NCBI RefSeq assembly: GCF_031157525.1
Contig: NZ_JAVIXR010000010.1
Coordinates: 62,001 to 126,000 of the forward strand
Reading direction: 5' to 3'
Length of the DNA stretch: 64,000 nucleotides
Source: Marinobacter sediminicola
Lineage (GTDB): Bacteria > Pseudomonadota > Gammaproteobacteria > Pseudomonadales > Oleiphilaceae
A program made the translations under genes and the position numbers. The notes beneath the pieces were generated by a model that was not told the DNA's origin, searched no databases, and saw only the letters and a list, made by a program, of their open reading frames with translations. Below, piece by piece: positions 16,409 to 24,776 of the stretch; the stretch's first letter is position 1; each line of letters starts with the position of its first letter.

Positions 16409-17152
16409 ATGCCCAGACACCACGCTATACCCGCCCAAGATGCACTGGCGCTCACACCTATTGCGGTCACTCGCTCCTGCTTCAAAGACAAGTTCGGCGT
16501 GCCGCGCCAACCGGGGCTTACCCGGTACGCCCGCGCCGATCTGATTATACAGGCACCCTATGATCGCGAAGATGCTTTTCGGGGCCTCGAAACCGCCAGC
16601 CATCTGTGGCTGATATTTCAGTTTCACGAAGCCGTGCGCGCGGAGTGGCGTCCCGTGGTTCGGCCGCCTCGCTTGGGCGGCAACCGAAAGATGGGTGTAT
16701 TCGCAAGCCGCTCCCCGTTTCGGCCCAATAGTTTGGGGCTTTCGGTAGTACGCAACGAGGGGCTGGTGCGCAAGGATGGTCAGTTGGCGCTACAGATAAG
16801 CGACCACGATCTTATTGAAGGCACACCCATTCTGGATATCAAACCTTACCTGCCCTTTGCAGATGCGATTCCCGAAGCCGCCCTCGGCTGGGCTGAAACC
16901 GCCCCCACCGAGCGACTGGAGGTTGTATTTCTGCCAGAAGCTGAAGCGCACCTGGCTGAGCTGTCGCCAGAGCAGTACCCGGATCTGAAGCTTCTGATTA
17001 CCGATGTGGTTAGCTACGATCCGCGCCCGTCGTTTCGTCGGGGCCGTGATGAAGCCCGTATTTACGGCGCGCACCTCTATGATCTCAACGTTCGGTTCCG
17101 GTTTGTGAATGCGGATTCATGGAAACGTGTCGAAGTGCTAACGGTCTGTTAA
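16409..17152 (+). CDS. trmO: tRNA (t6A37)-N6-methyltransferase TrmO
   Basis: 247 residues from ATG 16409, five bases after the previous stop. The N-terminal TrmO/VirR beta-barrel domain has LTPIAVTRSCFKDKFGVPRQ, THLW-like SHLWLIFQFH and the conserved KMGVFASRSPFRPNSLGLS. The C-terminal part has DIKPYLPFADAIPEA. In the family, TrmO uses S-adenosylmethionine to methylate N6-threonylcarbamoyladenosine at position 37 of a tRNA-Thr. The family motifs are clear. It was once named TsaA or YaeB. Confidence 0.9.
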   Translation: MPRHHAIPAQDALALTPIAVTRSCFKDKFGVPRQPGLTRYARADLIIQAPYDREDAFRGLETASHLWLIFQFHEAVRAEWRPVVRPPRLGGNRKMGVFASRSPFRPNSLGLSVVRNEGLVRKDGQLALQISDHDLIEGTPILDIKPYLPFADAIPEAALGWAETAPTERLEVVFLPEAEAHLAELSPEQYPDLKLLITDVVSYDPRPSFRRGRDEARIYGAHLYDLNVRFRFVNADSWKRVEVLTVC

Positions 17153-17195
17153 ACTTCGGCAGTTAATTTTGTAGTCGACACAGGGAATTTGTGCC

Positions 17196-19547
17196 TTGCC
17201 TTCAAAACGGTTTTTCACGCGCATGGGTATTCGGCCGCTTGCAATGCGGCTGCTTGTGTATGTGTTGCTGTTCAGCCTTGTCATTTCTCTGGTTGCTACC
17301 GGCGTACAAATGATCGGTGAGTTTGAGCGCCGCAAATCAGATCTCCAAGAAACCCAGCAGCGAGTAGCGGGCCTGGTGTCGGGAGGCATGAGCAACAATA
17401 TCTGGCTGATGAACTTCAGCGAAGTAGCCAATAGCCTCGATGACATGCGGGCTGTAGAGGCGATTCATTACGCCAGGGTTGTCACCTCTACCGGCGAACA
17501 GTTCACCACCGGCAGCTACCCTGAAGGCCGGGTTATTTCACAAACCTTCCCTTTGGTGTTTAATCGTTCCACCTACCGGGGCCCGGAGGATATGGGCACC
17601 TTGACCATTACTTCGTCGATCGAGCAGGTCTACACGGAGCTTCGGAACAGCGCTCTGATCAATCTGCTGTTCCAGTCTATCGTGGTGATGCTGGGCACCC
17701 TCGGGCTGCTGGTCATCGTTCGCCTTACGCTGTCCCGCCATCTGGAGTCTATGGCGGATTACGCCGCACGGCTTAATCTTGATGCACTGGTAGATCCCTT
17801 GCACCTGAAGCGCAAAGCCCGCAAAAATCCGGATGAGTTATCAGAGTTGGAGTACGCACTTAATAAGATGCGCCTGCAAATTCTGGAAGATACTCGCTCA
17901 CTCCGGCAAACAACCATTCAATCGCAGGGTGAACGCGATGAGGCGATTCGGGCCAATCGTGCGAAAAACCAGTTTCTCGCCAATGTAAGCCACGAACTGC
18001 GCACGCCTCTGCAGTCGGTGCTTGGCTACGCCAACCTGCTTACCGACACACCATTGGATCAGGAGCAGCGGGAATACGTGCAAACGCTGCTCAGCGCTTC
18101 AGAAGGCCTCTCATCCATCATCAATGACCTTCTGGATATCTCCAGCATGGAGGCTCAGAAGCTGGAGCTTGAAGACATTCCCTTTGATCTGCGGGAAACC
18201 CTGAATGACCTCGTACACATGCTGGGCGAACGTGCCCGGGAGAAAGGGTTGGCACTGGAATTACGCATTGATGAAGAGCTGCCCTGGGCACTGCGGGGCG
18301 ATCCTGCGCGCATTCGCCAGGTGCTGCTGAACCTGGTGTCCAACGCCATCAAGTTTACAGATTCAGGGCATGTGCTGATTAGCATTGAGGTGCTGGGGCG
18401 TCGAGATGACAAGGTTCGCCTGCGCCTGGCGGTGGAAGATACCGGCATTGGTATCAACCCGAAAGACCTCCCACTGGTCTATGAGCCCTATGTTCAGCTT
18501 GGCCAGAGATTCCAGCGCCAGCTGCCCGGTGCCGGGCTGGGCCTGACGATTTGCCGCCAGCTTGTCACCTTGATGCAAGGCTCACTGGATGTAGAAAGCC
18601 GGCCTGGTGAAGGCTCCACCTTCTGGGTTGAGCTTTCCCTCCCTACCGCGCCTGAAAGCACTTCCAGAGTGCGCCCCGATGCACGGATGGTGAAGGGCAA
18701 GCGGGTTCTGGTCGCAGACTCCTATGAGCTGTCCCGGAAGATCACCTTGGAAATGCTGTCACGCCACGACGTTCACATCGAGGCGGTAAAGTCTGCAGGA
18801 GAAGCCCTGACCTCATTGCGCTTGGCGTTCGACAGTCAGGAACCCTTCGACGCCATCATTCTGGATGGTTTTTTACCCGATATGGACAGTGATTTGCTGT
18901 GTCGGCAAGTTCGTGGCAACGCGCTTTGGTCTGAGATGCGCCTTCTCATTCTCTCTTCAAATCCCCAGCGCGGCGACGCCGAGCATTTCCGGCAGGCCGG
19001 AGCGGATGCGTTTCTCAGCAAATCCCTGAGAGAATCCTGCCTTACACCTATCCTCAACCAGATTTTTGAGGATTCCGCAAAGGATGAGCGGCGCTTCCTT
19101 ACCCGTTTTTCCCTGCAGGCGAGCAGCGACACTGAAAAGCGTCGTGAGCGTTGGTCCCGCACCATGAAGGTTCTGCTGGTGGAGGATAACCCGGTCAATC
19201 GAACTCTGACTCGCAGGCTTCTGGAGAAACTCGGGTGCGACGTGATGACGGCCAATGACGGCGAGGCGGCATCCAGCCTTTGGCAGTGGCACCCGTTTGA
19301 TCTCATCTTCATGGACTGCATAATGCCTAATGTAGACGGCTTTGAAGCTACCCGGCGCCTGCGGGTATGGGAAGCAACCCACAAGCGCAGCCGCGTTCCT
19401 GTGGTGGCGCTCACTGCCAGTGCCATGGAAGAAGATGAGGAACGCTGCCGCCGTGCCGGCATGGATTCTTTCGTTGCCAAGCCTGTCAATATTGAAATGT
19501 TGCGGGCCGTACTGGAACAATACGCCCATGGAGGTCCAAAAACATGA
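17196..19547 (+). CDS. Hybrid sensor histidine kinase with two receiver domains
   Basis: 783 residues from TTG 17196 (GGGA 9 bases upstream); ATG 17223 is an alternative. TM1 (about 17-38), a periplasmic sensor of about 110 residues, TM2 (about 150-172) and a HAMP-like linker precede the kinase. The HisKA has [16 protein letters not shown] (His near 266), and the ATPase has [15 protein letters not shown] and GAGLGLTIC. Receiver 1 (about 500-630) keeps the phospho-Asp (ILDGFLPD, near 556), but its acidic pocket reads VADS. Receiver 2 (about 656-775) is canonical ([21 protein letters not shown]). There is no Hpt domain and no neighbouring response regulator, so it must signal through a protein encoded elsewhere. 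The stimulus is unknown. Confidence 0.88.
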   Translation: MPSKRFFTRMGIRPLAMRLLVYVLLFSLVISLVATGVQMIGEFERRKSDLQETQQRVAGLVSGGMSNNIWLMNFSEVANSLDDMRAVEAIHYARVVTSTGEQFTTGSYPEGRVISQTFPLVFNRSTYRGPEDMGTLTITSSIEQVYTELRNSALINLLFQSIVVMLGTLGLLVIVRLTLSRHLESMADYAARLNLDALVDPLHLKRKARKNPDELSELEYALNKMRLQILEDTRSLRQTTIQSQGERDEAIRANRAKNQFLANVSHELRTPLQSVLGYANLLTDTPLDQEQREYVQTLLSASEGLSSIINDLLDISSMEAQKLELEDIPFDLRETLNDLVHMLGERAREKGLALELRIDEELPWALRGDPARIRQVLLNLVSNAIKFTDSGHVLISIEVLGRRDDKVRLRLAVEDTGIGINPKDLPLVYEPYVQLGQRFQRQLPGAGLGLTICRQLVTLMQGSLDVESRPGEGSTFWVELSLPTAPESTSRVRPDARMVKGKRVLVADSYELSRKITLEMLSRHDVHIEAVKSAGEALTSLRLAFDSQEPFDAIILDGFLPDMDSDLLCRQVRGNALWSEMRLLILSSNPQRGDAEHFRQAGADAFLSKSLRESCLTPILNQIFEDSAKDERRFLTRFSLQASSDTEKRRERWSRTMKVLLVEDNPVNRTLTRRLLEKLGCDVMTANDGEAASSLWQWHPFDLIFMDCIMPNVDGFEATRRLRVWEATHKRSRVPVVALTASAMEEDEERCRRAGMDSFVAKPVNIEMLRAVLEQYAHGGPKT

Positions 19548-19732
19548 ACGTAAACTGCCCTACTTGTAAAAAATCTGTTGAATGGATTGAGGCCAACGCC
19601 TGGCGCCCATTCTGCTCAGAACGCTGCAAATTGATCGATTTTGGAGCCTGGGCCAACGAGGAATATCGGGTACCGGCGGAAACAGCGTCTCCCGACGATC
19701 TTGATCAGGGTGGCGAAACAACACGCCATTGA
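19544..19732 (+). CDS. yacG: DNA gyrase inhibitor YacG
   Basis: 62 residues with the zinc-finger pattern [10 protein letters not shown], then [20 protein letters not shown]: four Cys in C-X2-C and C-X3-C pairs. In E. coli YacG binds zinc and GyrB and inhibits gyrase. The start overlaps the sensor-kinase stop by ATGA, so translation is coupled. In many relatives yacG directly follows coaE; here three genes have come between. Confidence 0.92.
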   Translation: MNVNCPTCKKSVEWIEANAWRPFCSERCKLIDFGAWANEEYRVPAETASPDDLDQGGETTRH

Positions 19733-19751
19733 TTGTTTCGCGTAAACAATC
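19731..19751 (+). repeat. Inverted repeat at the yacG stop
   Basis: GATTGTTT-CGCGT-AAACAATC is a perfect 8-bp stem with a 5-base loop that begins inside the yacG TGA. No T-run follows. It could be a weak terminator or a processing hairpin. Confidence 0.55.
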
Positions 19752-19768
19752 GCGATTCTATCTCCCCG

Positions 19769-19784
19769 CTTACATGCTTGTAAG
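19769..19784 (+). repeat. Palindrome upstream of yfaZ
   Basis: CTTACA-TGCT-TGTAAG, a perfect 6-bp inverted repeat 70 bases before yfaZ. Size and placement would suit a dimeric repressor operator, but no regulator is identified. Confidence 0.4.
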
Positions 19785-19853
19785 TTGTGGTGTGGCAGGT
19801 AGCCCGTTACCATTCGCACCCATTACTCGCACCGCAATCTAGAAGGTAAAAGA

Positions 19854-20414
19854 ATGAAAGTATCCCGCGTTTCCGTATTGGCCCTGTCTCTGATCGCCGC
19901 TCCCGTTATGGCAGCCGATATGGATTTGAGCCTGACCAATGACTCCGTAAAGGGGCAGGTAAACTTTTTCGGAAACAACAACGATCTTCAGCTGGGCGCT
20001 GGCTACACCTACCATGAAGGCAGCCGGCATATTGCTAACGTGGATTTTCACGCCCAGGGCCGCACCGCTCTTGGCAACCTGCCAACAACCGCCGGCATCG
20101 GCATGCGTGGCATCTTCTGGGATCAAAACCGTGCTGACGGTGGTGCTGTGGGCCTGGGCGGCTTTGCCACAGTGAACATTCCCCGTGCACCGGGCCTGTC
20201 CTTCACCGGCGGTCTTTACTATGCACCCAGCATTCTTTCATTTGGTGATTCTGACGACATGACCAGCTTTGAGCTGCGCGCCAACTACAGAGTTATCCGA
20301 AATGCAGAGCTGTTTGTGGGCTACCGCTACCTGAACACCGAACTGGACTATCCTTCAGAGCCCGACGTAAACCTGGATGAAGGTGTTCTTGCAGGCATGA
20401 AAATCTTCTTCTGA
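19854..20414 (+). CDS. YfaZ-family outer-membrane protein
   Basis: 186 residues. The signal peptide MKVSRVSVLALSLIAAPVMA ends in a good cleavage site before ADMDLSLTND. The mature part is glycine- and aromatic-rich with strand-like segments (LQLGAGYTYHEGSR, FTGGLYYAPSILSFG, AELFVGYRYLNTEL) and ends in Phe, as barrels inserted by BAM do. YfaZ is a small barrel family of unknown function. The gene stands alone, between two palindromes on the left and a strong terminator on the right. Confidence 0.82.
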   Translation: MKVSRVSVLALSLIAAPVMAADMDLSLTNDSVKGQVNFFGNNNDLQLGAGYTYHEGSRHIANVDFHAQGRTALGNLPTTAGIGMRGIFWDQNRADGGAVGLGGFATVNIPRAPGLSFTGGLYYAPSILSFGDSDDMTSFELRANYRVIRNAELFVGYRYLNTELDYPSEPDVNLDEGVLAGMKIFF

Positions 20415-20443
20415 TGCTTGCCGCTATCTAAACTTGCTGTATA

Positions 20444-20473
20444 AAACAGGCGCCCTGTATTGGGCGCCTGTTT
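20444..20473 (+). terminator. Rho-independent terminator after yfaZ
   Basis: AAACAGGCGCCC, a 6-base loop, then GGGCGCCTGTTT: a 12-bp perfect stem ending in T residues, 30 bases after the yfaZ stop. Confidence 0.85.
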
Positions 20474-20587
20474 CGTGCCCTCTCTCACGCTTTCCCATCC
20501 CCTGCACTGCTACACTGATTATCGGCGTTTGGGATCTCACCGACATCGCCAACATCTACAATACCGTTTTAGCATGGACAGCCAGAT

Positions 20588-22777
20588 ATGCGACTGACAC
20601 TGGGGCTATTTCTCGTCTCTGCGATTACACTGATTACCGCCTGCAGTGGTGAGTATGCAATTGAGGGCGCCCGAAACAAGCCCAATTCCTTTGCGGGTGT
20701 AAAAAACCCGGCAAATGATTTCAGCCCCGGCAGTACCGGTGACTCCAACAACAGCAGTGGGCTCAGCTACGGTGAAGTTCGCATCACCATGGAGCTTCCC
20801 GTAAGTCTCGCGCCAGACGGCGAGCCAACACGGCGCAACCTGCGGATTGTTCAGCCGGATAGCGTTCGCGCGTACCAGATCGACAAAAACCTCAAGGATA
20901 TTGGCTCCACGGCGTATAGCACCCGCAAGGATGATGAAGGCTATACCATTATCAAATTCGAGAATGGGCAGCCACTCTCGCCAGACGTCGTCATTGAAGC
21001 ACAGTATGGCAACACCAAACTGCGATCACTGGCCGCTGATGACGATCGTGATATCAAGATTAATCCCTTCTCCGAATACCTGTTGCTCAACACGCTTCCA
21101 AATTATTCTTCCGGGGAGTTTCAGCGCCTTCTGGACTGTGCCGATGACGCCAGCGACACTCTGTGCCTCAACAAACTCGTATGGCCCGCTCTGGCCGACC
21201 AGGTTCACGATTTCGAAATAAATATTCCCACTGGGGCCAGCATCGCAAGCGCCTTGGATCTTCTCTCCCAACGGGCAGACTTCGTAAGTTATATTGCCTC
21301 GGCGGCGAACTACCCGCTTCTGGATGATCAATCCGTAGGTGACATTTCAGCAAGTTCAGCGGATTACAACTCGGTTTTCATGGGTATGGAGCTGGGGCAA
21401 ACATTTCTGGAAAGCAGCTTGGCTGGATCTGGCCAGTGGGGCATTCGCATGGGAAGGGAAGAGCCTACCAGCCCCACAACCTATAGCTACCCGGGATCAA
21501 CCCTCGCAAGCCTCGATTTCATTGGCATCAAAATCACCTCTCTTGCAGCGCAAATTCCCTATGACAGGAAAACGCTGATCCATCAGCAAGGCAATACGTT
21601 TTTTGAGCGGGGCTCTGAGACCTGGGACTTGAACACTCATTCGTCCTCCCCCGGTGGCGCCACATTGGACAGCGATACTCGATTGCTGGCCATTCGCGCG
21701 CTTTACCAGAGCATCACCGGCCGCAACAGCTCCAGAATCATTGGCTGGACTCGCAACCCCTACTATTTGGATGCCTATGTCGGCGCCGCTAGCAGCACCA
21801 ACACTGGCCCTGATCGGGCGCTGGCTGGCTACTTCAGCGCTGGCAAAGCCATTAAGCTTGAGTCTGAGCAAGGCAAGCTTGCGCGAAAAGATGAGCTGGA
21901 AGCCCATTTTGTTTCAGCTCTTGAGCTGAACCTCCTGAGGAAAGAAGGTTTCGATGTAAGCGTTCTGAACAATCGTGGTTACAACATGCTCTATTTGGCA
22001 ACCCGGTTTTCGGCAGGCTCTGCGTCACCGTTGCAGGTCGAGTTGGGAACTGGCTCCTGGCAAGTTAGTGCGGGCTCGAATGTCAGCACCATTACCCAGT
22101 CTCAGAACTATACCACCCTGAACCGTGACAGCTCCGGCGCGGTAGTGGCGGGCAGCACCGGCACCCGCTCTGACAACTGGGTACTCAGCTCCCGCACCGC
22201 GCGATTAAGCACCGGTGACAAGAACATTGGCCGGCTTAATCTTGATGTTAACAATCCCGCCGGCGCCTTTGGCGAACCAGATCTGGGTGTCGGTGCCAGC
22301 GTGCCCGATGGTTCTTTACTGGCGTTTAACCTGGCTAACGCCGCGTCGTCCGGTGGCGCTGTCATTGGCGATGGTCTGCTCATTGCGGCAGAGAAAGCCC
22401 CTTCCGCGGCACCAGCTTCAGGGCGCTACAGGGTTCAAGGCTTTATGTTGGGCATGGAGGATGGCTTCAACAGGCTGATTCATCTGGACAATGGCACTCT
22501 GGAACTTTCTGGCAGCACCGCAAGCCTGAGCAGCAATACCTTTGAGGTACTGCATTCCGTGGACAACGCAACCGTTTCCACACCGGCGGCAGTCCAACTG
22601 ACCACGCCCCTGCTGACCTATACCGATGGCGGTGACGGGCAGGTAAGCTTCAGCGCCGGCGGTCTGTCTCTTACCGGCTTTGTAACCGCCGATCAGAACC
22701 AATTCTTTTTGCTGTACAAAAATAATCTCAACGGAGAAGAACGTCGCGGCATTCTGCTCGCAACCAAGGTGCCGTGA
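20588..22777 (+). CDS. Large lipoprotein of unknown function
   Basis: 729 residues. The signal peptide MRLTLGLFLVSAITLITACS has a lipobox (LITA/C, Cys at 19) with Ser at +2 of the mature protein, which favours outer-membrane sorting. A low-complexity Asn/Ser/Gly linker (about 32-60) follows. A beta-rich segment (about 60-150, GEVRITMELP, RNLRIVQPDSVRAYQI) precedes an alpha/beta middle with ADDASDTLCLNKLV. The C-terminal third is again beta-rich (residues about 590-729) with repeated GS/SG turns. No family is recognised. It is not in an obvious operon: a terminator lies upstream and bax has its own promoter. Confidence 0.7.
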   Translation: MRLTLGLFLVSAITLITACSGEYAIEGARNKPNSFAGVKNPANDFSPGSTGDSNNSSGLSYGEVRITMELPVSLAPDGEPTRRNLRIVQPDSVRAYQIDKNLKDIGSTAYSTRKDDEGYTIIKFENGQPLSPDVVIEAQYGNTKLRSLAADDDRDIKINPFSEYLLLNTLPNYSSGEFQRLLDCADDASDTLCLNKLVWPALADQVHDFEINIPTGASIASALDLLSQRADFVSYIASAANYPLLDDQSVGDISASSADYNSVFMGMELGQTFLESSLAGSGQWGIRMGREEPTSPTTYSYPGSTLASLDFIGIKITSLAAQIPYDRKTLIHQQGNTFFERGSETWDLNTHSSSPGGATLDSDTRLLAIRALYQSITGRNSSRIIGWTRNPYYLDAYVGAASSTNTGPDRALAGYFSAGKAIKLESEQGKLARKDELEAHFVSALELNLLRKEGFDVSVLNNRGYNMLYLATRFSAGSASPLQVELGTGSWQVSAGSNVSTITQSQNYTTLNRDSSGAVVAGSTGTRSDNWVLSSRTARLSTGDKNIGRLNLDVNNPAGAFGEPDLGVGASVPDGSLLAFNLANAASSGGAVIGDGLLIAAEKAPSAAPASGRYRVQGFMLGMEDGFNRLIHLDNGTLELSGSTASLSSNTFEVLHSVDNATVSTPAAVQLTTPLLTYTDGGDGQVSFSAGGLSLTGFVTADQNQFFLLYKNNLNGEERRGILLATKVP

Positions 22778-22805
22778 ACCGACAGATAACCCTTCCCGTA
22801 CAACC

Positions 22806-22814
22806 TGTTATAAT
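22806..22814 (+). promoter_or_regulatory. Extended -10 promoter of the bax-like gene
   Basis: TGTTATAAT is a perfect extended -10 (TGN-TATAAT). No good -35 is seen, which extended -10 promoters tolerate. The transcript would start near 22821, 60 bases before the ATG. Confidence 0.55.
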
Positions 22815-22880
22815 TGGGCACACATGGCTCGTTGCATATAAGCTTAACGGGCGTACAAACAGGTTGTGACGAGAGGTTTT

Positions 22881-23804
22881 ATGTTTCCCGCAATGCGCTC
22901 GCTAATGCTGGTAATTCCCTTGGTGGCTTTTGCGCTTGCGGGAGCTCTATACTCACCCCCGGACTACACAGATAGCAGCGACAATTCGGGTTCAGAGCCT
23001 GCCCTCAGTTCTCTCCCACCTCTGCCTGCATGGGCTCGCGCAGAGTTACCGGACTTTACCGGTTATAGCGATACCACTGAAAAGAAAGTGGCTTTTTTCT
23101 CCTTTCTCTATCCTCGCATTGTTCTGGCCAATTCCCGTATTCTCATTGAGAGGGATTATCTTGATAGCCTTACCCACAAGGAAACCCTGTCGAAGAACGA
23201 ACATGATTGGCTCGCAGCGCAATCCAAGCGTTTGCGCGTAGATGAAGAACCCGGCAGCCCTGAACAATTTGCGCTACTGAGAAAACGTCTGGATGTTATC
23301 CCACCTTCCCTGATTCTGGCCCAGGCTGCCAATGAATCCGCTTGGGGCACCTCGCGCTTTGCTTTGCGCGGTAATAATCTATTTGGCCAATGGTGTTTCT
23401 CGAAAGGGTGCGGTCTGGTGCCGCTAAGCCGTGCAGATGGCGCTAATCATGAAGTGGCGGCCTTCCCCTCACCCTACCATTCCGTTCGTGCCTATATCCA
23501 GAACCTGAACCGGCATGGGAGTTACAAGGGACTGCGTGACACCCGCCTTGATGACAGAGAAGCGGGCGATCCACTCTCCGGGCTCGCCCTTGCCCGAGGG
23601 TTGATCAGTTATTCCGAACGTGGCGAGGATTATGTTGATGAAATACGCTCGATGATCCGCTATAACAACCTTGAGTTCTACGACAGCGAATTCCGTAAAA
23701 TTTTGAGTGACCGAAGCCCATCGCACCTGAAGGTTCTTGCATCCGCAAGTGCCGAGCACCAGTTGCTTCCCGGCCAAGGCGCTGGCTTGTCGGCCGAGGG
23801 CTAA
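22881..23804 (+). CDS. Bax-like glucosaminidase (peptidoglycan hydrolase)
   Basis: 307 residues from ATG 22881, chosen because AGAGG lies 4 bases upstream; a GTG at 22866 would add five residues. An N-terminal hydrophobic segment (residues 6-25) acts as a signal or anchor. The glucosaminidase domain (about 130-260) has PSLILAQAANESAWGTSRFA (likely catalytic Glu), RGNNLFGQWCF and YHSVRAYIQNLNRHGSYK. Bax and FlgJ-type relatives cut the glycan chain of peptidoglycan in the periplasm. A single pair of Cys (WCFSKGC) may form a disulfide. It probably has its own promoter. Confidence 0.85.
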   Translation: MFPAMRSLMLVIPLVAFALAGALYSPPDYTDSSDNSGSEPALSSLPPLPAWARAELPDFTGYSDTTEKKVAFFSFLYPRIVLANSRILIERDYLDSLTHKETLSKNEHDWLAAQSKRLRVDEEPGSPEQFALLRKRLDVIPPSLILAQAANESAWGTSRFALRGNNLFGQWCFSKGCGLVPLSRADGANHEVAAFPSPYHSVRAYIQNLNRHGSYKGLRDTRLDDREAGDPLSGLALARGLISYSERGEDYVDEIRSMIRYNNLEFYDSEFRKILSDRSPSHLKVLASASAEHQLLPGQGAGLSAEG

Positions 23805-23848
23805 ACACCCCAACGAACCTTCTGACAAACAGACAGAGACGCTTCCGA

Positions 23849-24766
23849 ATGTTTTATTTTTTGCCTGCGCCGCTAAAGGGAACCCTGGCGGCTCTTCTTG
23901 TAGTGCTTAGCACACTGACACTTTTCCCATTCCTCATGCTGTTTGCACTGTTGAAACTGGTGCTTCCCGTTACCTTCATTCGTAAAGGTTGCACGGTGGT
24001 TCTGAACACCATCGCCCACGTTTGGATAGGGTTTAACAACTTGGTGATGGATAGCTTGCACAAGATCGAGTGGGATGTGCGGGGCGCGCAGCATCTCAGC
24101 CAGGAACACTGGTACTTTGTTACCTGCAACCACCAGAGCTGGGCCGACATTCCGGCAATACAGTACGTACTCAACAGCAGGATCCCACTGCTCAAGTTCT
24201 TCCTGAAAAAAGAGCTTATGTGGGTGCCGCTACTGGGCATTGCCTGGTGGGCACTGGATTTCCCCTTTATGCACCGCCACACGAAAGAGCAGATCGCCAA
24301 AAACCCGGAACTGAAGGGCAAAGATATTGCGGCTACCGAAGCTGCGTGCGAGAAGTTCCGTTATACACCGGTAACCATTTTCAACTTTATGGAGGGCACG
24401 CGCTTCACGCCCGCCAAACATCAGCGCCAGAAATCGCCCTATAAAAACTTGCTCAAACCCCGGGCCGGAGGCACCGCCTTCGTTTTAGGTGCCATGGGGG
24501 AGATGTTACATACCATGCTGGATGTCACCATTGTTTACCCCGGTGCCGGGGAGCAGCGCATCGGTATTTGGGACTACCTTTCCGGGCGTATCGAAAGGAT
24601 TATTATTGATATCAGAATTCGGGAGATTCCACCGCAATTTCTGGGAATGGACTATGAAAGCAATCGCGAAACCCGGGTGGAGTTTCAGCGCTGGGTAAGT
24701 GAGCTATGGGCCGAAAAGGATGCCCTTATCGAAACTCTGAAGAACGAAGATCTTCAGCGCCCGTAA
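23849..24766 (+). CDS. YihG-like lysophosphatidic acid acyltransferase
   Basis: 305 residues. The N-terminal TM segments (about 8-35 and 40-60) are followed by the PlsC domain: the acceptor motif NHQSWADI (H-X4-D, near residue 95), FLKKELMWVPLLG, and EGTRFTPAKH (block III). In E. coli YihG is a minor 1-acyl-glycerol-3-phosphate acyltransferase at the inner membrane that shapes phospholipid acyl composition. The gene is convergent with the LuxR-type regulator, with a 10-base gap. Family placement is good; substrate preference is not visible. Confidence 0.85.
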   Translation: MFYFLPAPLKGTLAALLVVLSTLTLFPFLMLFALLKLVLPVTFIRKGCTVVLNTIAHVWIGFNNLVMDSLHKIEWDVRGAQHLSQEHWYFVTCNHQSWADIPAIQYVLNSRIPLLKFFLKKELMWVPLLGIAWWALDFPFMHRHTKEQIAKNPELKGKDIAATEAACEKFRYTPVTIFNFMEGTRFTPAKHQRQKSPYKNLLKPRAGGTAFVLGAMGEMLHTMLDVTIVYPGAGEQRIGIWDYLSGRIERIIIDIRIREIPPQFLGMDYESNRETRVEFQRWVSELWAEKDALIETLKNEDLQRP

Positions 24767-24776
24767 GCTGTGCTCT

